64,000 bases of DNA from Periweissella ghanensis (lineage in GTDB: Bacteria > Bacillota > Bacilli > Lactobacillales > Lactobacillaceae), in contig NZ_CAKKNT010000005.1 in the NCBI RefSeq assembly GCF_918814755.1, positions 1 to 64,000 of the forward strand, read 5' to 3'. The notes under the pieces were generated by a model. It did no database searches. It was given only the letters and a program-made list of their open reading frames with translations, and was not told where the DNA came from. This document shows, piece by piece, positions 43,473 to 51,988 of this stretch. The position numbers and the translations under genes were made by a program. Each line of letters starts with the position of its first letter. The stretch's first letter is position 1.

Positions 43473-45725
43473 TTACTCACTTTTCATTTTCGACCAACGA
43501 TCACCAACTAGTGACCATTCATATTTAATCATACCATCTCTAGCGGTACTAAAATACGGAATTTTAGTTTGGGCTAATGTCATTAACGTTTCTTCATGGG
43601 GGTGATGATACCGATTATCGCGGCCGGCAGAAATAATCGCCACTTGTGGTTGAACGGTTTCTAAAAACTGGGCGCCGCTACTCGTTTTACTCCCATGGTG
43701 GCCTAATTTAATTACATCGGTATTCTTAATTTGCACTGCCGGGATGCATAACTCATTGGCGCGATCTAAATCACCCATAAACAAAAAAGTTAAGCGACCA
43801 AACTTACCGCGGGTCACCACTGAATCTTCATTTTTCCCCTGTCCCGGTATTTTGGGCCATAAAACTTGTAACGGTAGTTGCGGCAGTTGTTGGCCTGTAT
43901 GAATACCAACTAATTGCACATGATATTTTAGTGCTAATTGCTGATATTTTAACATGCTTTCCATCCCTTGACCGACATATAAATAATGAACTCGAAACGT
44001 CTTGAGTAGCACTTCAACATCGCCGGCATGATCGGCATCCGCATGGGTTAAAATAATTTGCTGGATATTAGCAATTCCTTGCTGCATTAAATATGGCACT
44101 AAAAACATCTCGGCATTACTTTTAGCCTGTTTACTGCGTTGTTGCCATTGGTGTTCGACTGGTAATGCTAAGCGACCACCTGTATCAATCAATGTGACCT
44201 CCCGGCGATAAGGCGTCTGAATGACGATGCTATCCCCTTGACCAACATCAACAAAAGCCACGGTCCCGTGTAATGGTATTTTTAGGCCAATAAACCCAAT
44301 GGCATATAAACTTAACAACCCCACCCAACCCCGGCGACTCTTAAAATGCTGCATTAAATAAAAGGTCAAACCAGTCGCCGCTAATGCAAGCGCCCAATTA
44401 AATTGACCAAAAATAATGTTCCCCGGTAATTTACTTAACCACGTAATTAAACTACTTAACTGCGCAATTAAATAATCAATTCCACGGGCAACGGGGGGCA
44501 CAATTGGATAAGTAATGACCCCTAAAGTAGTTAAGGGCACAATTAAGTGGGTAAACACTGGGATAAAAATAAAATTGGCTAAGAATGCCAGCAAATGGGT
44601 TTGATAAGTGGTATACAACAATACCGGCAACGTGACTAAGTTCATCATGACAATTTCTTGCCAAAATTTTAATCCGCGCATAAAAATTAACGCCAAGGCC
44701 AATAAATATGATAATTGCCCTCCAAGCATTCCTAAAATACCCGGTTCAAAAAATACGCCCCCTAGTAAACTTAGACTCCAAGTATCTAAGGCTGATACGC
44801 GCCACTTTAATAAAATTAATCCTTGGGCTAACATCCCAATGATAATAGCGCGGATTAATGACGGAATACTACCTGAAAATACATAATAAAGGGGTAAAAT
44901 ACTCAAGATTAGGACTGCGGTAATTGCCGTTGGGACACGTAATTTACCAAAAAAACACGTTAATAAACTAATCAACATCGTGACTTGAAAACCCGAAATA
45001 CTAAATAAATGTAGTAACCCTAATTCGCGAATACCTTGATTAGCTTGATAAAAATCGGCCCGAATATAGCCTAAAATTAACGTTTCACCGTAATACCTTA
45101 ACGCCGGCGGTAATGCTTCAAAATATTGAAGCACGTTTTGCCGGGCCTGATGAATCCATCCATTAATCGATTGGGAAGTTGGCGGCTGCGTAACGGCAAT
45201 TACTTCCGCCTTACTTAACGTCGCATTAATTTTTTGCAAAGCATAAAATTGCCGACTATCAAATTGGCCCGGATTAGTCGCCGCATCAAGGGCTTGCAAG
45301 CGTCCTTTGACGGTAAGCGTAACTTGACCCGTCGCACGTTGTAATTGTTTTTGAATTTTTGCTTCCACAATGCGGGCATTGATAACGAGTTTGGTATCAG
45401 TTGATGGTAACTGGGCAATCAACTTAACGACATTACCATCAACATCATATTCATCAACCCATACTGTCAGCTGCGTTGTCACGCTTTGGCCAGTTTGTTG
45501 TTGCACTTGCTGTAATTCAAGCTGATTAGCATTGACAAAATTGTTAATCCAGCAATAAAAAAAACCGCCGATCATCATAGTTACGATTACAACCAGGGGT
45601 TCTTTTAAAAAACATAATCGACCAAATAATACTAAGACCGCCACGCTTGCCCACCAATACTGTCCGAGGATAGAGACAGCGATTACAAGCGTGCCTAGCG
45701 CTGGAAAAATCCAACGATTGGTCAT
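43473..45725 (-). CDS. comEC: DNA uptake channel protein ComEC
   Basis: Membrane channel and nuclease-like protein for single-strand DNA import during transformation. 750 residues, intact: N-terminal helices and OB domain (1-180), competence domain with about seven helices (HLFSISGFQVTMLISLL near 228; LPLYYVFSGSIPSLIRA), and a metallo-beta-lactamase domain (from about 490) with VDVGQGDSIVIQTP, LTHADADHAGD and LKLGHHGSKTSS. Overlaps comEB by one base (TAATG). All three comE genes look functional, which suggests natural competence or its recent past. Confidence 0.96.
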   Translation of the reverse strand: MTNRWIFPALGTLVIAVSILGQYWWASVAVLVLFGRLCFLKEPLVVIVTMMIGGFFYCWINNFVNANQLELQQVQQQTGQSVTTQLTVWVDEYDVDGNVVKLIAQLPSTDTKLVINARIVEAKIQKQLQRATGQVTLTVKGRLQALDAATNPGQFDSRQFYALQKINATLSKAEVIAVTQPPTSQSINGWIHQARQNVLQYFEALPPALRYYGETLILGYIRADFYQANQGIRELGLLHLFSISGFQVTMLISLLTCFFGKLRVPTAITAVLILSILPLYYVFSGSIPSLIRAIIIGMLAQGLILLKWRVSALDTWSLSLLGGVFFEPGILGMLGGQLSYLLALALIFMRGLKFWQEIVMMNLVTLPVLLYTTYQTHLLAFLANFIFIPVFTHLIVPLTTLGVITYPIVPPVARGIDYLIAQLSSLITWLSKLPGNIIFGQFNWALALAATGLTFYLMQHFKSRRGWVGLLSLYAIGFIGLKIPLHGTVAFVDVGQGDSIVIQTPYRREVTLIDTGGRLALPVEHQWQQRSKQAKSNAEMFLVPYLMQQGIANIQQIILTHADADHAGDVEVLLKTFRVHYLYVGQGMESMLKYQQLALKYHVQLVGIHTGQQLPQLPLQVLWPKIPGQGKNEDSVVTRGKFGRLTFLFMGDLDRANELCIPAVQIKNTDVIKLGHHGSKTSSGAQFLETVQPQVAIISAGRDNRYHHPHEETLMTLAQTKIPYFSTARDGMIKYEWSLVGDRWSKMKSE

Positions 45726-46198
45726 TAATTAGTAAATTTAGCTAAATCCACAGCGTCCTGTGAGTTTGGTGAAAAATGAACTTGATTCAATTCAACATTT
45801 TTCAAATTAATTAAATGCATCGCAAAATCATCATTCCGATAATTACGGAGATAGTTAATTTTTTTAATTCCGGCTTGTAACAACATTTTTGTACAAGTGG
45901 CACATGGGAAATCAGTTACGTAAACTTCTGCGCCTTCAACCGGTACTCCATATTTAGCACATTGTAATAAAGCATTTTGTTCGGCATGGATCGTCCGAAT
46001 ACAGTGACCATCAACAATTAAATCACCTTCGTCAATACAATGGGCGTCTCCTTCAACTGAGCCATTATACCCACTAGCAATCAAGCGTTTATCGCGCACT
46101 AAGACGGCCCCGACTGATAAGCGGGTACACGTTGAACGTGATGCCAATGCAACTGCTTGGAGCATGAAATATTCATCCCATGAAATTCGTTCTTGCAT
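45725..46198 (-). CDS. comEB: ComEB / dCMP deaminase-like protein
   Basis: 157 residues from ATG 46198 (AGGAG eight bases upstream); the longer frame runs through the comEA stop. Zinc-dependent deaminase signature: HAEQNALLQCAKYG and PCATCTKMLLQAGIKKINYL, with the catalytic HAE and PCxxC intact. Likely converts dCMP to dUMP. Not needed for transformation in B. subtilis in spite of its place in the operon. Confidence 0.94.
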   Translation of the reverse strand: MQERISWDEYFMLQAVALASRSTCTRLSVGAVLVRDKRLIASGYNGSVEGDAHCIDEGDLIVDGHCIRTIHAEQNALLQCAKYGVPVEGAEVYVTDFPCATCTKMLLQAGIKKINYLRNYRNDDFAMHLINLKNVELNQVHFSPNSQDAVDLAKFTN

Positions 46199-46273
46199 GC
46201 TGTTTTCTCCTGTAAAATAAAATATGGTTTTTATTATAGCAAACTGCATCGTTTTAGGCACCCATATCATCGT

Positions 46274-46966
46274 TTAAACGCCTAAGTATGGTTTCAGTTT
46301 AATAAACGTTTTTTCACCAATGCCATCGACTTCCTTTAACTCGTCGATAGTTTTAAATTGGCCATGTTCTTGCCGATATTGCAAAATTGCATCAGCTTTA
46401 CGTGCCCCAACACCCGTCAGTGTTTGGAGATCCTCTTTCGTAGCTGTATTCAAATTAACAATTTTATGGTTTGAACCACTAGCGCCCCCACCTAGGTTAG
46501 CGGTTGCGTTGCTAGTATTTCCGGTTGACAGGCCTTGATTCATTTGCAATTGAACCGGTATCTGTTCACCTTTTTTAGGGACATACACAATCTGTTGATC
46601 TTTAACTGTTTGGGCCAAGTTTAGTTGATTTAAATCGGCCGTTGCTAAAGCCCCCCCAGCTAGAGCAAGTACCGTTTCCAGCCGTGCATCAGTCACTAGC
46701 GGATACACACCTGGATGGGCTACCGCTCCTTTGACGTCAACATAGGCTCGGACTTGTTCTTTTCTGGAAGTGGCCGCAGTTGCAGCTGAACTTACCCGTG
46801 TTGTGCTTGCCAATGCGGCCTTATTTAATGATTTAAAATCATTATGGGGCTCATGTGCTGTTGGTTTCGCGATTATCCCAATCACAAGACTAATCAGTGC
46901 CAATAACGCAATCACTCCAAAGGCCATGATTCGATAATTTTGCTTTAGTTTTTCCCACCATTTCAT
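46274..46966 (-). CDS. comEA: Competence DNA receptor ComEA
   Basis: Membrane-anchored double-strand DNA receptor. 230 residues: transmembrane segment about 14-31, linker rich in Ser/Ala, SLBB-type domain about 65-125 (YVDVKGAVAHPGVYPL), Gly/Ser/Asn-rich linker, and tandem helix-hairpin-helix DNA-binding domain at 165-230 (LQTLTGVGARKADAILQYR; VDGIGEKTFIKLKPYLG). First gene of comEA-comEB-comEC-holA, with an AAGGAGG site. Confidence 0.95.
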   Translation of the reverse strand: MKWWEKLKQNYRIMAFGVIALLALISLVIGIIAKPTAHEPHNDFKSLNKAALASTTRVSSAATAATSRKEQVRAYVDVKGAVAHPGVYPLVTDARLETVLALAGGALATADLNQLNLAQTVKDQQIVYVPKKGEQIPVQLQMNQGLSTGNTSNATANLGGGASGSNHKIVNLNTATKEDLQTLTGVGARKADAILQYRQEHGQFKTIDELKEVDGIGEKTFIKLKPYLGV

Positions 46967-47026
46967 TCCTTGCTTACCTCCTTTTTAATCTTCAACAAAA
47001 TACGTGGACCGTTGCAAAAAGGTCAA

Positions 47027-47066
47027 AAAAAAGAAGCAAACCCTTTAAGGTTTTGCTTCTTTTTTT
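47027..47066 (-). terminator. Terminator after trxA
   Basis: AAAAAAGAAGCAAA...TTTGCTTCTTTTTT arms with a 12-base loop, 14 bases past the trxA stop; strong U-run on the minus strand. Confidence 0.8.
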
Positions 47067-47080
47067 AAATTAACTTTAAA

Positions 47081-47398
47081 TTAGTCGATGTATTGATCCA
47101 ACACTTGTGTAAGTTGTTCTTTTGAGTGGTAACCAATAATTGTTTCCACAACTTCACCATCTTTTTTAACAAGTAAAGTTGGAATTGACATAATACCAAA
47201 TTCTTGTGGCGTAGCTTGGTTAGCATCAACGTCCATCTTGTTGAAAGTTACTTTATCGCCTAATTCTTCTGATAAAGCATCAATAACAGGGCTTTGCATG
47301 CGACAAGGACCACACCAAGTAGCCCAGAAATCAGTAAGCGTTACACCAGTTGCGGTGTCTTTTTCAAATGTTGCATCGGTAGTTTCTAAAACAGCCAT
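47081..47398 (-). CDS. trxA: Thioredoxin
   Basis: Cytosolic disulfide reductase, 105 residues from ATG 47398 (GGAGG eight bases upstream; an earlier in-frame ATG overlaps it). Active site WATWCGPCRM near 26-35, cis-proline SIPTL near 74. Single gene. Confidence 0.97.
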   Translation of the reverse strand: MAVLETTDATFEKDTATGVTLTDFWATWCGPCRMQSPVIDALSEELGDKVTFNKMDVDANQATPQEFGIMSIPTLLVKKDGEVVETIIGYHSKEQLTQVLDQYID

Positions 47399-47578
47399 TA
47401 TAAATTCCTCCGTCATTATCTTTCGATTGAGTATTATTCTATCATCGTTTGCGCATTTAGGCTAGTAGTTTGCTTACAAAAAATTAGTAATTATTTGTAA
47501 TAAATTTTTCATTATCATTTTAATCTAAAAGATGCTACACTATGGCAAATAGCTAAATTTAAAGGAGTACCCACTAAT

Positions 47579-47731
47579 ATGGCTTTAACTGTAAAACGCG
47601 AAACAAACTTTGATAAAATGCTTGGTGACTTTATCACTTTACCCCTTGATGATGCGGATAAAGATGCTAAAAACAAAGCCCTCGGCCGTAGCGAACAACC
47701 CACAACGAACACGACTGATAAAAAAGCATAA
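47579..47731 (+). CDS. 50-residue small hydrophilic protein, unknown
   Basis: Short plus-strand gene between trxA and the MazG-like gene. ATG 47579 follows AAAGGAGT by nine bases; it ends TAA 47729-47731 and is followed at once by a perfect two-way terminator. The product (MALTVKRETNFDKMLGDFIT ... TTNTTDKKA) has a mildly amphipathic N-terminal half and a charged, polar C-terminal tail; no membrane segment or cysteines. Good ribosome site, own terminator and codon use like its neighbours argue for a real gene. I do not recognise a family. Confidence 0.7.
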   Translation: MALTVKRETNFDKMLGDFITLPLDDADKDAKNKALGRSEQPTTNTTDKKA

Positions 47732-47746
47732 TTTATATTTGCAAAT

Positions 47747-47774
47747 AAAAAACGAGCGCATCGCGCTCGTTTTT
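47747..47774. terminator. Two-way terminator between the small gene and mazG-like gene
   Basis: AAAAAACGAGCGC...GCGCTCGTTTTTT: strong GC stem with A and T runs on both sides, shared by the convergent genes. Confidence 0.85.
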
Positions 47775-48068
47775 TTAATTTGTTTTATTATCTGGATAGC
47801 GTTGGTTAAGGGCTGCCAAATTTTCTTGGGCAGCGGCTTCAAAATCAATATCAGCCCACTCGGCAATTTGCGATAAATACCACAAAGCATCTCCAATTTC
47901 ATGCGTCAAGGCAGTCTTGTCAAGTTGGGCCCCTTCAAAACTGTATTGTTTCATCATGTAGGTAATTTGACCAGTTTCAGAAGCTAATCCTAGCCCTAAA
48001 TTAGTTAAAACCGTTTCGGTCCCAAATAATGTCCGGTTAGCGGCTTTTTGATAATCATTAAATTCCAT
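47775..48068 (-). CDS. MazG-like nucleotide pyrophosphohydrolase
   Basis: 97-residue all-helical protein like the single-domain MazG/MazG-like group that hydrolyses odd or damaged nucleoside triphosphates. The metal motif is E-x-x-E ... E-x-x-D; here it reads E31-T-G-Q34 and E57-I-G-D60, so one acidic ligand is replaced by glutamine. Activity may be altered. Two bases after engB, so part of clpX-engB-mazG order. Confidence 0.8.
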   Translation of the reverse strand: MEFNDYQKAANRTLFGTETVLTNLGLGLASETGQITYMMKQYSFEGAQLDKTALTHEIGDALWYLSQIAEWADIDFEAAAQENLAALNQRYPDNKTN

Positions 48069-48070
48069 AA

Positions 48071-48697
48071 TTAATCAATCTCCTCAGGACCCGCGATTTC
48101 AACCACTTCATCGGCCATCCGATCTTCAATCCAGTTCCAAACGGCATCTTTACCATCTTTAGTAACTGAAGAAAACATCATAAAATCGCTCTTTGAATTA
48201 TCAAATTGGAGCGCTTTTTTAATGGTTGATTCCGCTTTATTCCACTTACCACGGGCAATTTTATCCGCTTTAGTAGCCACGACTAACACGGGAATATCAA
48301 AATACAATAACCAGTTGTACATATTGATATCATCTTCTGATGGTGCATGACGGGCATCAACTAAGCTCACAACCCCACGTAATTGTTGCCGTGTGCTTAG
48401 ATATTCTTCAATCATGAAGCCCCACTTTTCACGTTCCGTTTTAGAAACTTTCGCGTAACCATAACCTGGAACGTCGACAAAGTAAACTTGATCTTCAACA
48501 TTATAAAAGTTCAAAGTTTGAGTCTTACCAGGTTGTGATGAAGTCCGCGCAAAACTTTTACGATTAATTAAAGTATTTGTAAGTGATGATTTACCAACAT
48601 TTGAACGTCCTACTAACGCAATTTCTGGTAATTCATTTGTTGGATATTGTTTAGGCCCTACCGCACTAATTGTTAAGGCAACGTTGTGTACATCCAT
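48071..48697 (-). CDS. engB: Ribosome biogenesis GTPase EngB (YsxC)
   Basis: 208-residue GTPase needed for 50S assembly. G1 [12 protein letters not shown] near 30-41, G3 DVPGYGYA near 75, G4 TKADK near 143. Follows clpX, as in most Firmicutes, but separated by a repeat-like terminator, so probably has its own promoter in 48700-48800. Confidence 0.97.
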   Translation of the reverse strand: MDVHNVALTISAVGPKQYPTNELPEIALVGRSNVGKSSLTNTLINRKSFARTSSQPGKTQTLNFYNVEDQVYFVDVPGYGYAKVSKTEREKWGFMIEEYLSTRQQLRGVVSLVDARHAPSEDDINMYNWLLYFDIPVLVVATKADKIARGKWNKAESTIKKALQFDNSKSDFMMFSSVTKDGKDAVWNWIEDRMADEVVEIAGPEEID

Positions 48698-48814
48698 AAT
48701 ATTCTCCCATCTATGTTTTAAAATTTGACTACAATAAATCGATTTAAATTAACTTATCTAGTATACCAGACAATCTTACCATATTTAGCAATATTTGTTA
48801 TCAAACACAAAAAA

Positions 48815-48880
48815 AGGGCTTGTGACAAATCCCATACTAGCAGAGCGTACTCCTAGCTAACTGGTTCGGTCACAAACCCT
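48815..48880 (-). terminator. Terminator with repeat-like ends after clpX
   Basis: Twelve-base arms AGGGCTTGTGAC and GTCACAAACCCT (one mismatch), long 42-base spacer holding a smaller CTAG-type stem, then T7 on the minus strand. The arm GGGCTTGTG is the same as the end of the 158-bp repeat at 29333, so this may be a short relative of that family. Confidence 0.65.
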
Positions 48881-48908
48881 CGAATTTAGTTACTTAAAAT
48901 ATTGATGT

Positions 48909-50156
48909 TTATTCGCTAGCCAAAACTAATTGTGGTTCAGCATGGCGATTGACAGTGTCTTCATCCACAATCACTTTTTTAATATCATCGCGACTAGGTA
49001 AATCAAACATAATGTCGCGCATTACTTCTTCAATGATTGAACGTAAACCACGAGCCCCAGTATTACGTGTAATCGCTAAGTGCGCCATTGCATGTAATGC
49101 TTCCGTCGTAAATTCAAGTTCAACATCTTCCATTTCAATTAACGCTACATATTGCTTAACCAAGGCATTTTTAGGTTCAGTTAAAATACGAACCAAATCA
49201 TCCTCGTCTAATTTTTCAAGCGCGGTTAAAATTGGTAACCGACCAATAAATTCAGGAATCAAACCAAATGACATCAAGTCTTCTGGAATAACTTGTTGCA
49301 TAATCGTTTTTTCTTCCAATGAATGCAATTGTGCTAATTTACTTGAGTCAGTACCAAACCCAATTACTTTATCCCCTAGACGCTCTTTAACCATTGTTTC
49401 GATACCATCAAAGGCTCCACCAACGATGAACAAGATGTTAGTCGTGTCGACTTGAATAAATTCTTGTTGTGGGTGTTTACGGCCCCCTTGAGGTGGTACA
49501 TTGGCAATGGTACCTTCAAGGATTTTTAAGAGGGCTTGTTGAACCCCTTCACCAGAAACATCCCGGGTAATTGAAACATTTTCAGATTTCTTAGCAATCT
49601 TGTCAATTTCATCAATGTAGATAATTCCCCGTTGGGCCCGGTCAACATCGTAATCCGCATTTTGCAATAACTTAAGCAAAATATTTTCAACGTCTTCACC
49701 AACATACCCGGCTTCCGTTAAGGTTGTCGCATCTGCAATCGCAAATGGCACATCCAAAATTCGAGCTAAGCTTTGTGCCAAGTATGTTTTACCTGACCCA
49801 GTTGGTCCAATAACGGCGATATTTGATTTTTGTAACTCAATATCACCTTCACCAACTAAAGTATCATTAATCCGTTTATAGTGGTTGTACACCGCCACGG
49901 CTAATGTGCGTTTAGCGTTCTCTTGACCAACAACATATTTATTTAAAGCATCCACAATTTGGCGCGGCGTTGGTAAATCAATTACCTCCTCAGCGGCATC
50001 GTGGCGGACTTCTTCATCAATAATTGATTTTGCAAGGGTAATACATTCATTACAAATGAAAACCCCTGGTCCAGCGATTATCTTTTGCACTTCATCTTGT
50101 GACTTACCACAAAATGAACAGATGATTGGTCCCATTGGATCAGTCGTATCAAGCAT
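48909..50156 (-). CDS. clpX: ATP-dependent Clp protease ATP-binding subunit ClpX
   Basis: AAA+ unfoldase that feeds proteins to ClpP. 415 residues from ATG 50156 (AGGAGG eight bases upstream). Zinc-binding domain CSFCGKS...CNEC near 12-40, Walker [13 protein letters not shown] near 116, Walker [12 protein letters not shown] near 180, the ClpP-contact loop IGF near 265, and sensor 2 [10 protein letters not shown] near 365. Downstream of tig as usual. Confidence 0.98.
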   Translation of the reverse strand: MLDTTDPMGPIICSFCGKSQDEVQKIIAGPGVFICNECITLAKSIIDEEVRHDAAEEVIDLPTPRQIVDALNKYVVGQENAKRTLAVAVYNHYKRINDTLVGEGDIELQKSNIAVIGPTGSGKTYLAQSLARILDVPFAIADATTLTEAGYVGEDVENILLKLLQNADYDVDRAQRGIIYIDEIDKIAKKSENVSITRDVSGEGVQQALLKILEGTIANVPPQGGRKHPQQEFIQVDTTNILFIVGGAFDGIETMVKERLGDKVIGFGTDSSKLAQLHSLEEKTIMQQVIPEDLMSFGLIPEFIGRLPILTALEKLDEDDLVRILTEPKNALVKQYVALIEMEDVELEFTTEALHAMAHLAITRNTGARGLRSIIEEVMRDIMFDLPSRDDIKKVIVDEDTVNRHAEPQLVLASE

Positions 50157-50264
50157 TGGCAATGCCTCCTGTCAAAAAATTCATTAGTTAAATTGTACCA
50201 TATCACAACTAAAGTTAACTACTATTAAAAACTTTCGTAAAATTAAGTCGCTTTTGTTATTAAA

Positions 50265-50299
50265 AACCCCACATTTATCCAATAGGATAATGCGGGGTT
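50265..50299 (-). terminator. Terminator after tig
   Basis: AACCCCACATTTATCC / GGATAATGCGGGGTT arms with one mismatch, preceded and followed by A/T runs (AAAAA on the plus strand gives T5 on the minus strand); 43 bases past tig. Confidence 0.75.
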
Positions 50300-50342
50300 A
50301 AATTATCAAGTATTTGATAACGATTGAAGTGCTAATTTAAAA

Positions 50343-51644
50343 TTAAGCTTCTTCCTTAGCTGAATCAACGATTAAGTCAACAACCTTCTTGATTGCGATA
50401 TCGTGTTTCAACATTGCTGGTGTCAAGGCTTGACGAACAGCTTCTTCATCGATACCGTATTGAGCAGCTAAGTCTTTAACTTCAGCATCAACTTCAGCGT
50501 CAGTACCTTCAATGTTTTCAGCAGCTACAATAGCTTCTAAAACAAGGTTAGTCTTAACACGGTTGGCTGCGCCTTCTTCGAATTGCTTGTGCAAGTCTTC
50601 TTGTGTAGTTCCAGTTAATTGGAAGTACATTTCTGGGTTGATACCTTGTTGTTGCATGTTACCAAGGTATTGGTCCATTTGACGGTGCACATCAGCTTCG
50701 ATCATTGCGGCAGGAACATCACCACCAACAACAGTTGCGTTGTCAACAGCCTTAGTAATTGCAGCTTCTTCGATAGCGTCTTTAGCAGCTTGTTGCTTAG
50801 CTTCCTTCAAGTTAGCCTTAGTAACAGTCTTCAATTCGTCAAGTGAGTCAACATCTTCGTTAACATCCTTAGCAAATTCGTCGTCTAAAGCAGGCAATTC
50901 TTTAGTCTTGATTTCGTGAATTTTAACTTCAAACAAAGCATCTTTGTCAGCTAAGTTTTCAGCTTGGTAATCTGCTGGGAATTTAACGTTTACGTTTACA
51001 TCTTCACCAGCTTTGTGGCCAACAAGTTGGTCTTCAAAGCCAGGGATGAATTGACCTGAACCTAATTCAAGTGAGAAGTTTTCACCCTTACCACCATCGA
51101 AGTGTACGCCATCAACAGAACCGTCAAAGTCGATTACAACAGTGTCGCCGTTTTCAGCAGCTGCATCTTCCTTCAATACGAGTTCAGCTTGAGAAGCACG
51201 TAACTTTTCAATTTCAGCATCAACTTCTTTAGCAGTTACACGTGTGCTTTGCTTAGGAACTGCTAAGCCCTTGTAATCACCTAATTCGATTTCAGGTGCA
51301 ATTTCAACTTCAGCGTGCAACTTCCAAGGTTGACCCTTTTCCATTGAATCTGCGTCGATGTTTGGTTGACCAACTGGGTTAATACCAGCTTCAAGAACAG
51401 CGGCTTCATAAATGTCACCTAAAACAATGTTCAATGCGTCTTGGTATAATGATTCTTCACCAAATTGCTTGATGAAAAGTGCCTTTGGCATTTTACCCTT
51501 ACGGAAACCTGGAATGTTAACTTGACCCTTTACACGATCAAAAGCCTTGTTAATACCATCAGTGTATACTTCAACTGGGATTTCAAAAGATAATGTACCT
51601 TTGTTACCATCACCCTTAGTAAATTGTGCGTTTGTTGCAACCAT
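50343..51644 (-). CDS. tig: Trigger factor
   Basis: Ribosome-bound chaperone and prolyl isomerase, 433 residues. Ribosome-binding loop NIPGFRKGKMPKALF near 43-57, FKBP-type isomerase domain near 160-245 (GDTVVIDFDGSVDGVHFDGG), then the helical C-terminal chaperone domain. Strong TTGGAGG site. Upstream the IS200/IS605 element separates it from tuf; its own promoter region holds an inverted repeat at 51712-51738. Confidence 0.98.
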   Translation of the reverse strand: MVATNAQFTKGDGNKGTLSFEIPVEVYTDGINKAFDRVKGQVNIPGFRKGKMPKALFIKQFGEESLYQDALNIVLGDIYEAAVLEAGINPVGQPNIDADSMEKGQPWKLHAEVEIAPEIELGDYKGLAVPKQSTRVTAKEVDAEIEKLRASQAELVLKEDAAAENGDTVVIDFDGSVDGVHFDGGKGENFSLELGSGQFIPGFEDQLVGHKAGEDVNVNVKFPADYQAENLADKDALFEVKIHEIKTKELPALDDEFAKDVNEDVDSLDELKTVTKANLKEAKQQAAKDAIEEAAITKAVDNATVVGGDVPAAMIEADVHRQMDQYLGNMQQQGINPEMYFQLTGTTQEDLHKQFEEGAANRVKTNLVLEAIVAAENIEGTDAEVDAEVKDLAAQYGIDEEAVRQALTPAMLKHDIAIKKVVDLIVDSAKEEA

Positions 51645-51711
51645 GCGTTAATTCCTCCAATAAATGAATTGCTGCAGCTAATTCATTGTTTTCAATGTTT
51701 AATACATACGA

Positions 51712-51738
51712 ATAATAGTTTAACATACTAACTATTAT
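51712..51738. promoter_or_regulatory. Inverted repeat in the tig promoter region
   Basis: ATAATAGTT-9 bases-AACTATTAT, perfect arms, about 68-94 bases before the tig start, with TATAAT-, TATTAT- and TAAACT-like -10 boxes inside or beside it (TTGCAT upstream as -35). A candidate operator; regulator unknown. Confidence 0.4.
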
Positions 51739-51759
51739 ATGCAAATATAAAACCAGTAA

Positions 51760-51782
51760 TAGGCCGATATTTCGGCCTTTTT
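51760..51782 (+). terminator. Plus-strand terminator-like hairpin near the IS605 right end
   Basis: AGGCCGATATTTCGGCCT with T6 after it on the plus strand. No plus-strand gene precedes it, so it may stop antisense transcripts or be a relic. On the minus strand it is preceded, not followed, by the T-run complement. Confidence 0.45.
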
Positions 51783-51794
51783 TGTTATTTTGAT

Positions 51795-51988
51795 GTGAAC
51801 TACTCGTCCATGAATGAACGAGCTTCAATTTTTAATTGAAAACGTTTAGGCAATGCACTTTTACAAGTGGTTTCCACATTGGAACTCGTTGGATATATCG
51901 CACTTATTTTGCACGCTCAAAGTGATACGCACATATCCGCCCTCAAAGCCTTTCAAGACGACCAGGTTCTGTTTCGCCTATCTTAAAA
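51795..51988 (-). ncRNA. Predicted omega RNA (reRNA) of the TnpB element
   Basis: Non-coding 3' part of the IS200/IS605-type element, read on the same strand as tnpB. Its last part folds into an 8-bp hairpin (CTCGTTCA...TGGACGAG type, loop UUCA, 51804-51823), followed by TAGTTCAC at the presumed right end 51795. In known elements this RNA begins inside tnpB and extends past the end, using the next 16-20 flanking bases as guide; here they would start ATCAAAATAACAAAAA. The exact 5' end cannot be given from sequence. Confidence 0.6.

Noticed and set aside
47515-47902. Overlapping 65- to 88-residue frames around the small gene and mazG
   Set aside because: They run through the two-way terminator at 47747-47774 and lack ribosome sites.
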